A program made the translations under genes and the position numbers. DNA of 64,000 nt from an uncultured Candidatus Saccharibacteria bacterium (lineage in GTDB: Bacteria; Patescibacteriota; Saccharimonadia; Saccharimonadales; Saccharimonadaceae). The stretch covers positions 124,001 to 188,000 of the forward strand of contig CAMZIL010000001.1 of assembly GCA_947307225.1 (NCBI GenBank), written 5' to 3'. Positions 7,314-16,676 of this stretch are shown here, piece after piece; position 1 is the first letter of the stretch, and the number at the start of each line of letters is the position of its first letter. Under the pieces are notes generated by a model. It was not told the DNA's origin. It did no database searches and saw only the letters and a list, made by a program, of their open reading frames with translations.

Positions 7314-9380
7314 ATGCTGCAACAAGAGAAAAAGAATAGGGCTTTGCTCGCAGCATTTTTAATTGGTTTATTAACGCTCGCGGGAGGCGATGTTTTTGCG
7401 ACCGCAAATATATCTACTATGGACCAGCTCGCGGCCTGCATCGCAGATGCAAATGAAGCAGAATGCGAATTGTCTGACAGTTTTTCTTTCGATCGTCAGC
7501 TAACAATTACGCGCGACGTTACAATCCGCGGCAACAACAAGACGCTTTCGCGTGCTGATGGCTATGCCGGTGGCCTATTCATAATCGCTGCAGACAGTAC
7601 CGTAACTATTTCCGGCCTAACTATCGATGGTGGCGCACCTGGATGGACGCGTGATCTTAGCGAAAATGGAGTTGTCTTCCGTTTCAACGGGACTGGTGAT
7701 CGCGCATATGGTCAGTACCACGTTGAGCTTGGCGAGAACGATATTACTTCAACCGCTTCCCTAATTTCAAACGCCGGAACATTAAAGATCGATGGCAGCA
7801 CGGTTCAAAACAACTATGTCACGACTGGCGTCGCATCGTTCATACAGAGTACTGGCGCAGTCGAAATCTCCAACAGCACTATTCAGCATACCGGCGGCAA
7901 GTCGATTGGCTCGATTTTTATGCAAGAATCGGCGCCGATCACCGTAGCGAATTCCACTTTTTACGACAACAACTCCGGTAGCGATGCGGCTTCGAGCTAT
8001 GGCGCCGCAATTCATTCAAACTTTGGCGACGTTACCGTAAAAGACAGTGCTTTCAAGCACAATTCGACAACCGGAAACGGCGGCGGCATTAACAGCTATA
8101 GCGGCGACCTCCTCGTCGATAATTGCGTATTCGAAAACAATGTCATCGGCAATGATGGCACGGCGATAAAACTCGGACGCGGCATAAGCAACTCCTCTAC
8201 GCCAATCGAGGAAAAATCGGCAACAATTACGAATTCAACGTTTTCCGGGAACATCAGTCTCGCTAAGTACTGGAATGACGGTGATTTATCGCCGAACGGC
8301 GTGGTCGCACATGGCAACGGTGAAGGCACGATTGTTTACTACAATGATGGCTATGACGAGATAATCGTCACAAATAGCACATTCAAGAACGAGGCTTCAG
8401 ACTGGGGTATCGTCTCGCTATACACTTGTACTGACGCTGAGAGAGAGGCGCGCGGGACCGAATTGTGCCCTCTGCCAATATATTCGCTAGAAAATCTTTC
8501 CTTTGAAGATACGAAAGCTAGCTCGCCTATTTATCTAGAGTATGCAACGAGCGCAACTATTAAAGACGTTGATATAAAAAACTACGACGGCAGAGGCATG
8601 ATTGTCCTGGATATTGAAACGGTCGATGTCGAAAATATGACAATTGATAACAGCGCATATTCTGGCGAGGACCGTTCGATGATCGGTATATTTGGCCGCC
8701 AAATCGGCACCTTTAATATCAAAAATCTCGACTATCAAAACAATGTCGGTCCAGTCTATATCGATGAGTCTAATGAGATCAATATCTCCGATTCATATTT
8801 TGGCAACAACGAGCGCGAAGCTCCACTACGCCTACTACCGGGCGGAGCCCCAACGACAACTATTAATATCGATAATGTTGTCGTTGAAAATAATACCGCC
8901 TACGTCACAGCCGGCTCCGGTATTGTCATCGACAACGTCATCGACGGCGACATGACTGTTAATATCAATAATTCTACTATTCGAAATAACACAGCGACCG
9001 GTTCATTAGATTCCACATATCAAGGACGTGGCGGCGGTATCAGCATTCGTTCCGATAGCGCCACAAATGTGAATATTTCTGACGACACATTGATCTATGG
9101 CAACAAAGCCAACAATGGTGGCGACGACATCTTCATTAACTCGCGAAAAGACGAATCCGTAGTGACGATTAATTTGCCAGTTTACTTCACGGAAGACGGC
9201 AGCGGCAATATTACGGATCGCACCGTTGTAGTCCGCGGAATTGGTACCCTTGGTCTGAAATCTCACAAGATTCCAAACCCACCAACAAATGATAATGTCG
9301 CTACCTACGTCGTCGCGTTAGCATCGGCTGTCTTGGTCGCCGGCGCAGTTATTTCTCGAGCTGGTCGAGCAAGGATTTAA
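7314..9380 (+). CDS. Beta-helix surface protein, C-terminally anchored
   Basis: A 688-residue exported protein. It has a signal peptide (about residues 1-29, hydrophobic core AAFLIGLLTLAGG). A long right-handed parallel beta-helix follows, with the characteristic ladder of short strands and Asn/Gly/Ser turns (repeated patterns like VTI.NSTF..N and DN.VFENN). The C-terminus has a Pro/Asn segment, one hydrophobic helix (about 663-682) and RAGRARI. The C-terminal plan is the same as in the LRR protein at the window start. Such folds occur in adhesins and polysaccharide-degrading enzymes; no catalytic residues are evident, so an adhesin is the better guess. The 3' end overlaps the convergent ITPase-like gene by 32 bp. 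Confidence 0.82.
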   Translation: MLQQEKKNRALLAAFLIGLLTLAGGDVFATANISTMDQLAACIADANEAECELSDSFSFDRQLTITRDVTIRGNNKTLSRADGYAGGLFIIAADSTVTISGLTIDGGAPGWTRDLSENGVVFRFNGTGDRAYGQYHVELGENDITSTASLISNAGTLKIDGSTVQNNYVTTGVASFIQSTGAVEISNSTIQHTGGKSIGSIFMQESAPITVANSTFYDNNSGSDAASSYGAAIHSNFGDVTVKDSAFKHNSTTGNGGGINSYSGDLLVDNCVFENNVIGNDGTAIKLGRGISNSSTPIEEKSATITNSTFSGNISLAKYWNDGDLSPNGVVAHGNGEGTIVYYNDGYDEIIVTNSTFKNEASDWGIVSLYTCTDAEREARGTELCPLPIYSLENLSFEDTKASSPIYLEYATSATIKDVDIKNYDGRGMIVLDIETVDVENMTIDNSAYSGEDRSMIGIFGRQIGTFNIKNLDYQNNVGPVYIDESNEINISDSYFGNNEREAPLRLLPGGAPTTTINIDNVVVENNTAYVTAGSGIVIDNVIDGDMTVNINNSTIRNNTATGSLDSTYQGRGGGISIRSDSATNVNISDDTLIYGNKANNGGDDIFINSRKDESVVTINLPVYFTEDGSGNITDRTVVVRGIGTLGLKSHKIPNPPTNDNVATYVVALASAVLVAGAVISRAGRARI

Positions 9381-9990
9381 TCGTTTCAGCCTGGACATTC
9401 CAATAGGCTTTCCAGTTATCCTCATCCGTAAACTCGGAGTCGTATTTCCATTCCCCGTCGATATTTGCTTGCATCACAGGCGAGAAACAGAAGCCTGGCA
9501 CGCGTTTTGGCGAGATTTTGTCGACCAGTTTGATTTTGCTCGGATCGGTAAACGCAAGGCCGTGAACGACCTTAATTTCATCACCATCGTGCCAAGCTAG
9601 GCCATAACCCCAATCAAAACGGCATGGGATGGAGCCACCGTATTTATGTGCGATTTCCGCGAAAACTTCCGAGCCATTGTCGTCGGTATATTCGCCTTTG
9701 CGAGCAGCGACGAAAGCCTTGTTATGGTTCTTTGGGTCGTCTTCTTCATCAACGCCAACGAGAGTATTCGTATCGTCGCGCGCGAGAATCGGCAGGTCGG
9801 CATATTGTTTCGCATAGCCAAGCGCTTTTTCGGCCGCAATTTCTTCGGCAGTCGCTTTGGTCTCATCTGGCTCTTCCAGGTCGAGATTCAAATCAGCAAA
9901 GCTAAGCCCTTCGTAGCCAAGACGTTCAAGAATTTTCTTCGTGGCGTAAATTTTTCCTGGGTTAGTTGTGGCAATAAGAATCTGTTTCAT
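9349..9990 (-). CDS. Non-canonical purine NTP pyrophosphatase (HAM1/RdgB-like), divergent
   Basis: A 213-residue protein that starts with ATTNPGKI at residues 7-14, the substrate loop of ITPase/HAM1 enzymes, which remove dITP and XTP from the nucleotide pool. The usual DDSGL segment appears as ARDDTNTLVG and the usual GFGYDP as GFCFSP, so it is a divergent member. ATG at 9990 lies 6 nt after a TATAAT on this strand (9997-10002), a leaderless start. The start is paired divergently with the EamA gene across 39 bp. The family is fairly sure; substrate range is inferred. Confidence 0.72.
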   Translation of the reverse strand: MKQILIATTNPGKIYATKKILERLGYEGLSFADLNLDLEEPDETKATAEEIAAEKALGYAKQYADLPILARDDTNTLVGVDEEDDPKNHNKAFVAARKGEYTDDNGSEVFAEIAHKYGGSIPCRFDWGYGLAWHDGDEIKVVHGLAFTDPSKIKLVDKISPKRVPGFCFSPVMQANIDGEWKYDSEFTDEDNWKAYWNVQAETIKSLLDQLEK

Positions 9991-9996
9991 AGTTTT

Positions 9997-10023
9997 ATTA
10001 TATACCGCGCCAAATAGTATAAT
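9997..10023. promoter_or_regulatory. Divergent leaderless promoter pair
   Basis: Minus-strand TATAAT at 10002-9997 is 6 nt from the ATG at 9990. Plus-strand TATAAT at 10018-10023 is 6 nt from the ATG at 10030. Both lie in a 39-bp gap. Confidence 0.6.
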
Positions 10024-10029
10024 AAAATC

Positions 10030-10959
10030 ATGATTTTCCCCGCTATTTTGGCGATGATCGCAGCGACGATGTATGCGCTGACGAATCATATCGATAAATA
10101 CCTGATTTCAAAGGCGGTAAAGAACGCTGATTATCGTTCGCTTTTGATGGCTTCGACATTAATTGCAGGCGGCCTAATGGCGCTGATTTATTTCTTCATT
10201 TGCGGCTGCACGATCAGCTTCGATTGGCGCGGATTCATAATCTTGTTCATTAATGCCGCAGTCGTTTCAGTCGCATATATTCTCTACTTCAAATCGCTAT
10301 CGCGCGAAGACACAACGATCGTCGCAATCATGTTCCAGTTGATCCCGGTTTTTATGCTGGTGCTGTCGCCACTATTCTTGCCAGACCAAGGCATTTCGCC
10401 GATTCAGCTCGCCGGTGGCTTAATCGCAACAATGGCAGCAGTACTGATTACTTACGAGCCATCGAAGAAGCGTTTTAACAAAGGTCGCCTCGTGACGCTC
10501 GCGATGATGGCACTCGTCTCGATTGCCTATGCGATTTATTTCATTCTCGAACGCTATGTCGTCCTCGATCATGATTTTAATCAAACAATGTTTTGGACAA
10601 GCGCGACGCAGTGTTTGGTTGGCGTTTTGCTCTACTTTTTTGCCGCTTCATATCGCAAATCATTCCACAAAATGCTTCGAACCAACGGCGCAAAAATTGT
10701 CGGCCTAAACCTCGGCAATGAGCTGCTAAGTTCGTTCGGCAATGTGCTGTCGACCTGGGCCGGGACAATGGCATCAGTAGCGCTAGTGTCGTTCGTATCG
10801 CAAAGCGTGCAGCCATTCGCCGTAATGGGGCTTGGCATCCTGATTACTGCGTGCTTCCCTAAAATCGAACGCGAGTGTGTGACAAAAAGCGAAATCATTA
10901 AACGCATCCTGGCAATTGTCATCTGCGTAATTGGTTTGGCTTGTATCGAATTTGGTTAG
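10030..10959 (+). CDS. EamA/DMT-family transporter
   Basis: A 309-residue integral membrane protein with about ten hydrophobic helices arranged as two five-helix halves, typical of the drug/metabolite transporter superfamily. The first EamA half covers about residues 1-145 and the second about 155-305. These carriers export or import small metabolites; the substrate cannot be deduced. It starts from a leaderless promoter and its last 4 bp overlap the convergent MMPL exporter gene. Confidence 0.8.
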   Translation: MIFPAILAMIAATMYALTNHIDKYLISKAVKNADYRSLLMASTLIAGGLMALIYFFICGCTISFDWRGFIILFINAAVVSVAYILYFKSLSREDTTIVAIMFQLIPVFMLVLSPLFLPDQGISPIQLAGGLIATMAAVLITYEPSKKRFNKGRLVTLAMMALVSIAYAIYFILERYVVLDHDFNQTMFWTSATQCLVGVLLYFFAASYRKSFHKMLRTNGAKIVGLNLGNELLSSFGNVLSTWAGTMASVALVSFVSQSVQPFAVMGLGILITACFPKIERECVTKSEIIKRILAIVICVIGLACIEFG

Positions 10960-13900
10960 GATTTCTTTTTGATAATCCAACGGTCAAGCGTTGCGAGCAG
11001 TGCTGGTAATAGAACTAGAATAATTGTCGTTGCACAGAATGTGCCGAGCGAAATTGATTGACAAATTTTGCCCGCAATTGCCGAAGTAAAGTTGCCGACG
11101 ATTGCTGTAACAATAATGAGAATCGAAGCCGATGTTAGAATCGCGCTAATCGATTTGTTATAGGTACTGATCAACGCGTCTTTAATACCGAGCTTGAAAT
11201 AACCGCGGTTTTCGACGTAATACGATGTGAACAAAATCGCATAGTCGATGGTCGCGCCCATTAGAATTGCCTGAACGATAATGAGTGCGATGAAATAGAT
11301 ACTGGAACCCGTGAGTGAAAGATACGACATGACGATATAAACAGCGCATTGAATCACGAGCACGAGAAGCATGGAGACAAAGACAGATTTGAATGTGCAG
11401 ACGACGACGGCAAAAATTGCGAGCATCGTGATGACCGTGATGAAGTCCATTTCGCCACTGAAGCTCTGTGACATTTCGTAGGCCATCGCGGAATCGCCGA
11501 GCAAATAATAGTCTTTTTTGTTCTTTGGACCGAGTTCGTCTTTGATGTCTTTGATAAAGTTAAACGTATCTTCGCCTTCGGCAGGAAGATTTGATTCGAT
11601 CAGCGCGCGGTAGTGCTTTGGCCCGACGAGCATATCTTTTGCATCGTTGATAGTTTTGTGGCCATCAATGATTTTCTTGCGCATATCATTGTCGATGTAT
11701 TTTACAAAACGCGAATCCGGCAAAACTTTGTCCGTTAGATAATTCGCGAATACCTCGAGCGTGAGCGTCCAGTTTTCGTCATAATCGTAGAGCGAGCCGT
11801 GGTAGAGATAGGCGAGGAAGAGTTTGTTTTTGTCGAAGTTCCCAGCAAGTGGCAAAATTGCGCGGTAGAGCGAATCGTAATTAAACGGCACGCCAGCCGC
11901 CGCGGCACGCATCAAGGTCGCAATTGTCGCGAGTTTCGTTTGTTCGCTTTCACTGAGGCGATTGGAATACTCTGGGTTTGGCAAAATCTTTTCATCGATA
12001 AAGTTGATGAGTTCTTTCAACGAAATACGCGGCTCTTTATTGATGTGGCGGTATTCGTATAGCGCATAGACAAGCTTCAATTTTCCCTTGTCCAGGTTAA
12101 ATGTCTGAGAAAGCGAACCATAAGAATAGCCAACGTTTTGGTTGTGCATGATGAATTGCGCGAGTTTAAGCAGCGACATTGTTTCTGGCGAGAGCGCGCT
12201 TTTTAGTTTTTCATCATTTGCATACTCTATAAGAAAATCTACGAGCGTGCGCGGCGATACTTTCGTCGAGCTAGCCGTCGTTTCGGCCTGATAGAGCCTG
12301 TACAGACGCTTTAAAGCTCCAAGTTTGTCACTCAGGTTAATCTTCTGGCGCGCATTTTCGATTGCGGTTGCTGCCTGGGTGGCATAGCCCTTAATCTTCG
12401 CTTTTGTTTCGTCACTGAGATTTTCAAATTGATCCAAATCTAGACCGTTTAGCTCGCCAATGAGTGTAGTGAGCGAACCATCAATTTTGTTCGCAATATT
12501 AGCGATGTCCGTATAGCTGTATTCGCCATTAATGGCCGCTTCGGCCTTCGCGATACTGGCTAATAATTTGCTGCGAAGTGCCTCAATTTCGTCGGCGTCT
12601 CCCGGCAATTGAGCGATTGCTTCGTCGAGTTGCGCCAAAACGTCCACCTTTTTGTTTCCGACCGTCGTTTTTGCCTCGGCGATTTGAGTTTTAATTGCAG
12701 CCGCCTGCTCCTTGCTAAGATTTAGCTCGGCAAGAACGCTCTCGTTCGTCAGTGCAAAATTGATTAGTCGCTCTAATGACGCGCTGGCGGTTGGAGTCGA
12801 GATGGTGCTGAAATTGTAATAGACAAAAATCCGCTCAATCATGTCCTGGCTGAGGCCAAAAATACGCGACAATTCGGCCGCAGTTTTTGGCGTATTCGTC
12901 ACGCTGCTGTCGCTGAGCACCAAAAGTTTTGCAAGGTCAGATTTTTGCGACGGAGTTAACATGGAGCCGTACTGTGAATCGGTCAAAATCTCATTCGTAA
13001 CGAAACGCGCGAATTGGTAAGTCGTGAGTTTTACAGTCGGGTCCTGCTCGGCGAGATATAGCACGAAAACATCATCAAGTTTCTTTGAATCGACGCCGAG
13101 AATTTGGGCAATTTCCGCTTTTGTGCGCGGCTGATTCACTTTCTTTTGATCGGTAAAATACGAGAATTGATTTACTTTCGCGATAGTCGCGCTGTCAATT
13201 TCGTCGGCAAAACGTTCGCTCGGGAACACATCGCGTTGCAAAAATTTTACAAAATCTTCGAGCGGGATTGCGTGCGAGTTGATATCTCTGTAGTAGTGGT
13301 AATAGAGCGCTTTGACAAGGTAATCTTCCGTCGTAACTTTTTTCGTACTAAGCTTATTGATCTTCGGCACAATCTCGTTGTATTTTTCAGCCTCATTGAT
13401 TGTGTTGCCGTAGCAAAGAACACGCGTCGTCTCCGAACGTTTATCGAGCTGGTTGCAGAGTTTCGTAACCTGCTCATCCATTTTGCTGTCATAAATGAGC
13501 GCCATTTGGTTAGTCTCATTGAAGACGTCCTTGATTTTGTTGTTTTGCGAAGAAGTAAAATCGATCGTCGTGCTGCCCTTCAGCAAAAATGCGCCGACGA
13601 AGACGATCAGGAATAACGGCAAAGCAAAACGATGGAAGCAATAGGCAAAGCGACCCAGCCAATCCATCTTTAAATTGAGGGTCTTTTTGGCGGTTTTTTC
13701 GATTGCTTTGTCAAACAATAATAATAATGCCGGCAAAGACGTAAAGATCGAAACGAGGCTCAAAATGACGCCCTTACCGAGTACGAGACCCATATCGCGA
13801 CCGATCGTAAAGCTCATCAAAACGAGCACAATGAGACCGACGACTGTCGTGACGGAGCTGGAAGAAATCGCGCCAAATGAGTAGCGCATAGCACGGCGCA

Positions 13901-14645
13901 TCGCAGTTTGTTTATCCGGACAATCGGCCTTCGTTTTTTCCTGGCGGTAGCGCGTCGACAGCATGATGGCATAATCCATCGAAAGCGCCATCTGCAGAAT
14001 GGCCGCTATTGCGTCAGTAATGTGTGAGACATTCGGGAAAATAATGTTCGTACCTTTGTTCACGACTACGGCAAGCAAAATTGCGAACAAAAACAGGAAT
14101 GGCTCGACCCAGGATTTACTCATGACGATTAGGATAATCATCGCAAAACAAACAGCAAGCAAGGCGACATGAATTTTTAGGACTGCTCCGTTAAAATCGT
14201 GTACTTTTCCAGATTCGGCTAGCTCATATTCTTCGACATATTTGTCATGAATTTCGTCATAGACACGCGCCGCTATCTCGGAATCGGCCGGCGCATCAAC
14301 AGTGATGATATAGCGCGTATACTGGTCGCGATTATAAGTGTCCGATTCATCATAATCGACCGATTTAACGCCGTCGATAGATTCGATGTGCTCTTTGATA
14401 GCCATTTTTTGATCGGCTGGGACATCGGTAAGCATCATTTCGTAGCTGCTCGTCGCATCGTAGTCGAATTCATCGTTCATAATGCTCAGACCGAGCGAAG
14501 TTTCAGAGTCGGCCGGCATATAAGAGTAGATATCTTTGTTGATTTTTACTATCGTTGCAAGGATTCCACAAATACCGGTGAGCACCAAAAAGACAATGAA
14601 AATGACATAGCAGTGATTTACGATAAAATCTGTAACCTTGCGCAT
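10956..14645 (-). CDS. MMPL/RND-family exporter with a repeat-containing external domain
   Basis: A 1229-residue membrane exporter. TM1 (about 10-32) is followed by a first external domain (33-152), a helix bundle at about 155-315 containing the MMPL core (MDYAIMLSTRYRQE near 223-236), another helix at 340-356, a very large external region (about 360-1060), and a second helix bundle at about 1068-1220. MMPL proteins use proton motive force to export lipids, peptides or drugs. The large loop holds at least five related helical units of about 80 residues, interrupted by a coiled-coil-like stretch near 650-770. The gene is divergent from a tetR gene, the common arrangement for a repressor-controlled exporter. 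The substrate is unknown. Confidence 0.83.
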   Translation of the reverse strand: MRKVTDFIVNHCYVIFIVFLVLTGICGILATIVKINKDIYSYMPADSETSLGLSIMNDEFDYDATSSYEMMLTDVPADQKMAIKEHIESIDGVKSVDYDESDTYNRDQYTRYIITVDAPADSEIAARVYDEIHDKYVEEYELAESGKVHDFNGAVLKIHVALLAVCFAMIILIVMSKSWVEPFLFLFAILLAVVVNKGTNIIFPNVSHITDAIAAILQMALSMDYAIMLSTRYRQEKTKADCPDKQTAMRRAMRYSFGAISSSSVTTVVGLIVLVLMSFTIGRDMGLVLGKGVILSLVSIFTSLPALLLLFDKAIEKTAKKTLNLKMDWLGRFAYCFHRFALPLFLIVFVGAFLLKGSTTIDFTSSQNNKIKDVFNETNQMALIYDSKMDEQVTKLCNQLDKRSETTRVLCYGNTINEAEKYNEIVPKINKLSTKKVTTEDYLVKALYYHYYRDINSHAIPLEDFVKFLQRDVFPSERFADEIDSATIAKVNQFSYFTDQKKVNQPRTKAEIAQILGVDSKKLDDVFVLYLAEQDPTVKLTTYQFARFVTNEILTDSQYGSMLTPSQKSDLAKLLVLSDSSVTNTPKTAAELSRIFGLSQDMIERIFVYYNFSTISTPTASASLERLINFALTNESVLAELNLSKEQAAAIKTQIAEAKTTVGNKKVDVLAQLDEAIAQLPGDADEIEALRSKLLASIAKAEAAINGEYSYTDIANIANKIDGSLTTLIGELNGLDLDQFENLSDETKAKIKGYATQAATAIENARQKINLSDKLGALKRLYRLYQAETTASSTKVSPRTLVDFLIEYANDEKLKSALSPETMSLLKLAQFIMHNQNVGYSYGSLSQTFNLDKGKLKLVYALYEYRHINKEPRISLKELINFIDEKILPNPEYSNRLSESEQTKLATIATLMRAAAAGVPFNYDSLYRAILPLAGNFDKNKLFLAYLYHGSLYDYDENWTLTLEVFANYLTDKVLPDSRFVKYIDNDMRKKIIDGHKTINDAKDMLVGPKHYRALIESNLPAEGEDTFNFIKDIKDELGPKNKKDYYLLGDSAMAYEMSQSFSGEMDFITVITMLAIFAVVVCTFKSVFVSMLLVLVIQCAVYIVMSYLSLTGSSIYFIALIIVQAILMGATIDYAILFTSYYVENRGYFKLGIKDALISTYNKSISAILTSASILIIVTAIVGNFTSAIAGKICQSISLGTFCATTIILVLLPALLATLDRWIIKKKS

Positions 14646-14653
14646 ACCCTGAG

Positions 14654-14751
14654 ATTATATCTGTTGCACCCCTGTTCTAAAAGGACAATAATCTTTGACT
14701 GTGTCTAAATTTTGACATTTTATTGACTGTTTGTTCAAAGTATTGTATAAT
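14654..14751. promoter_or_regulatory. Divergent MMPL/tetR promoter region with candidate TetR operators
   Basis: Plus strand: TTGACT at 14723-14728, 17-bp spacer, TATAAT at 14746-14751, 6 nt before the tetR ATG. Minus strand: TATAAT at 14659-14654, 8 nt before the MMPL ATG at 14645. A direct repeat TTGACTGT at 14695-14702 and 14723-14730 (28 bp apart) covers the tetR -35 and is a candidate repressor site; operator function is inference. Confidence 0.6.
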
Positions 14752-14757
14752 ATACGC

Positions 14758-15324
14758 ATGAATAAGATGTCTTATACTCGCGCTACTGCGAAAAATCGCC
14801 GCAAAATCCAGGAAGCTTTTGCAGAGCTTCTAGCTGAGCGCGGATCGCTTAGTAATATCTCCGTTACAGAGCTGGCCGAGCGCGCCGAGATCACTCGTGG
14901 GACTTTTTATAACTACTACGACAACCTCTACCAGGTAGGCGCCGAGCTCCAGAACGAGGTCGAGGAACGTCTTTTCTCTGAGTACGACAATCTCAGCACA
15001 CTCGAAGGTTTGGAAAAATATATCGACGAGGTGTTCGTTTTCTTCGAAAGCCAGGAAGGCATCTATCGCGAGCTCCTCTCCAGCGATGCTTCGACCGACT
15101 TTTTACATCAGCTCGAAAAAAGCATGAGCCAGCGCATGAAGGCGGTGCTGCAGAAGAATGGCGTCACGGACAAGGATGCCGAAATGGAGCTACTGTTCAC
15201 AATTAACGGCGCGATCGCAGTCGTGCGCAAACATTATCGCGGCGAGATCGATTTAACCCTAGCGGAAATCCGCGACTATCTAAAGGCAAAGATCGGCTGG
15301 ATGTTCCGCAAATACCTTGCCTAG
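14758..15324 (+). CDS. TetR-family transcriptional regulator
   Basis: A 188-residue repressor with an N-terminal helix-turn-helix (about residues 10-55: RRKIQEAFAELLAERG, then VTELAERAEITRGTFYNYYDN, the standard TetR recognition helix) and an all-helical ligand domain. It is transcribed divergently from the MMPL exporter and most likely controls it and itself. ATG at 14758 is 6 nt after the -10 box; an upstream in-frame ATG at 14731 lies inside the promoter and is rejected. Confidence 0.88.
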   Translation: MNKMSYTRATAKNRRKIQEAFAELLAERGSLSNISVTELAERAEITRGTFYNYYDNLYQVGAELQNEVEERLFSEYDNLSTLEGLEKYIDEVFVFFESQEGIYRELLSSDASTDFLHQLEKSMSQRMKAVLQKNGVTDKDAEMELLFTINGAIAVVRKHYRGEIDLTLAEIRDYLKAKIGWMFRKYLA

Positions 15325-15326
15325 GC

Positions 15327-15332
15327 TATAAT
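15327..15332 (+). promoter_or_regulatory. -10 box (TATAAT)
   Basis: TATAAT ends 9 nt before the ATG at 15342, right after the tetR stop; leaderless or almost so. Confidence 0.5.
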
Positions 15333-15341
15333 TAGTGAAAT

Positions 15342-15920
15342 ATGAAAAAGTGGCTCGAAGGAAACCGGCCAGTTAAATTGGCTGGGCTTATTTATACGAT
15401 TATCGCGGTCGTCATTGTTGCGACGGCGTGGGCGACGAATCTCTATGCCGGCGATTTGAGCCTGACGATTTCGGCCTATATCGGTCTGCGTTTTTGGACC
15501 GTAGTTGCGTATTTAATTTCCGCGATTCTCATCGACTTTTTGATTTTCTATTTCATCGCAAAAACGCCGATGCTAAAGCTGAAAAAGATTATCTACACCG
15601 CAGTTTTTTCTTTCGTGCTCGGTTGCGCGCTCTTCCCGTATGGCGAACAATGGGGCAACATTTCCCCAATCATCCACAACATTTGCGCATTTAGCCTGCT
15701 TGGCTCATCGACAATTGCCCTATTCGTTGCGATCATCAAGCCAAATACTAAAAATCAGCGCAGATTCACGATTGGCGCCTTCATTTATGCCCTCTTTTTC
15801 GCGACGACTTATGCTCTGCTCGGCTGGAAGCCGGTGCTCGACACGCTCTTCATTTGGGAAAACCTATTCATCTACGTTCAGGTGATTGAATTGTGCTTCG
15901 AAAAGCCTCAGGACCAGTAG
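15342..15920 (+). CDS. Multi-pass membrane protein of unknown function
   Basis: A 192-residue protein with about six hydrophobic helices (near 13-33, 45-65, 80-98, 110-130, 140-158 and 165-183), a basic N-terminus and no catalytic motif. The pattern resembles DUF998-type small membrane proteins, but this is weak. It lies downstream of tetR with its own -10 box. Confidence 0.6.
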   Translation: MKKWLEGNRPVKLAGLIYTIIAVVIVATAWATNLYAGDLSLTISAYIGLRFWTVVAYLISAILIDFLIFYFIAKTPMLKLKKIIYTAVFSFVLGCALFPYGEQWGNISPIIHNICAFSLLGSSTIALFVAIIKPNTKNQRRFTIGAFIYALFFATTYALLGWKPVLDTLFIWENLFIYVQVIELCFEKPQDQ

Positions 15921-15922
15921 GT

Positions 15923-15928
15923 TATAAT
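15923..15928 (+). promoter_or_regulatory. -10 box (TATAAT), leaderless
   Basis: TATAAT begins 3 nt after the previous stop codon and ends 6 nt before the ATG at 15935. Confidence 0.55.
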
Positions 15929-15934
15929 TGAATT

Positions 15935-16516
15935 ATGAACGGTATTATTGTTGCAACATCCTGCGGAATTCGGGACGAGGATTTCTGCCAGGAATTCTAC
16001 AAAATTGTTAGCAAGGATGAACTCGCTAATAAAAAGATTCTATACATTACGACCGCGGTTGACGGCGAAGATCCGAACGATGACAGGAGCTGGATGGATC
16101 ATGAGTTCGCGACAATGTTAGAACTCGGTTTCAGCCAGGAAAATATTGCTGAATACAAAATCGGCGACGCAATTAATGTGCTGGATTTTGACATTATCTA
16201 CATGATGGGCGGAAATTCTTTCTATTTGATGGACATGATCCGCAAATATCATTTCGACGAAGAGATTCGTAAGTTTTTGGCGGCCGGAAAAATCTATATC
16301 GGCTCGAGCGCGGGTAGCCAGGTTCTCGGCACCTCCGTAAAAGTTTCTGCTGACGAAAATAGAATTGGGATGACGGACTTTACGGCGCTTGGGCTCATTG
16401 ATGGTTTGATTATCCCCCATGCCAACCGGAAAGAAGAGTTCATCCGCGAATGGCGCGAGAAGACAGATGAAACGATTATCGAGCTGTTTGACGGCGGCGG
16501 AATTATTTACAAATAA
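15935..16516 (+). CDS. Peptidase S51 (dipeptidase E-like)
   Basis: A 193-residue cytoplasmic serine peptidase-fold protein. It shows GGNSFYL near 90-96, the nucleophile elbow IGSSAGSQ near 127-134 (Ser), and the conserved IIPHANR histidine region near 160-166. This order is typical of the class I glutaminase-like S51 family, which includes alpha-aspartyl dipeptidase and cyanophycinase. It would help recycle dipeptides in a scavenging organism. It starts leaderless and ends at a hairpin terminator. Confidence 0.8.
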   Translation: MNGIIVATSCGIRDEDFCQEFYKIVSKDELANKKILYITTAVDGEDPNDDRSWMDHEFATMLELGFSQENIAEYKIGDAINVLDFDIIYMMGGNSFYLMDMIRKYHFDEEIRKFLAAGKIYIGSSAGSQVLGTSVKVSADENRIGMTDFTALGLIDGLIIPHANRKEEFIREWREKTDETIIELFDGGGIIYK

Positions 16517-16539
16517 AAAAGACTCTGCGGGGTCTTTTT
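16517..16539 (+). terminator. Rho-independent terminator
   Basis: AAAAGAC at 16517-16523 pairs with GTCTTTT at 16532-16538 around an 8-nt loop, ending in a T run. Confidence 0.7.
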
Positions 16540-16676
16540 GGCGGATTTGGTGAGGGGCGAGAAGACTACCTTATTTGGTTATGCATGGTTGTGGGCTGGC
16601 GTATGGCTTAACTGGAGCCGTAGAGGCTAAATACATTGTCAATGGTATAATTATAGTAAGTAAACAAGGATCTTTT

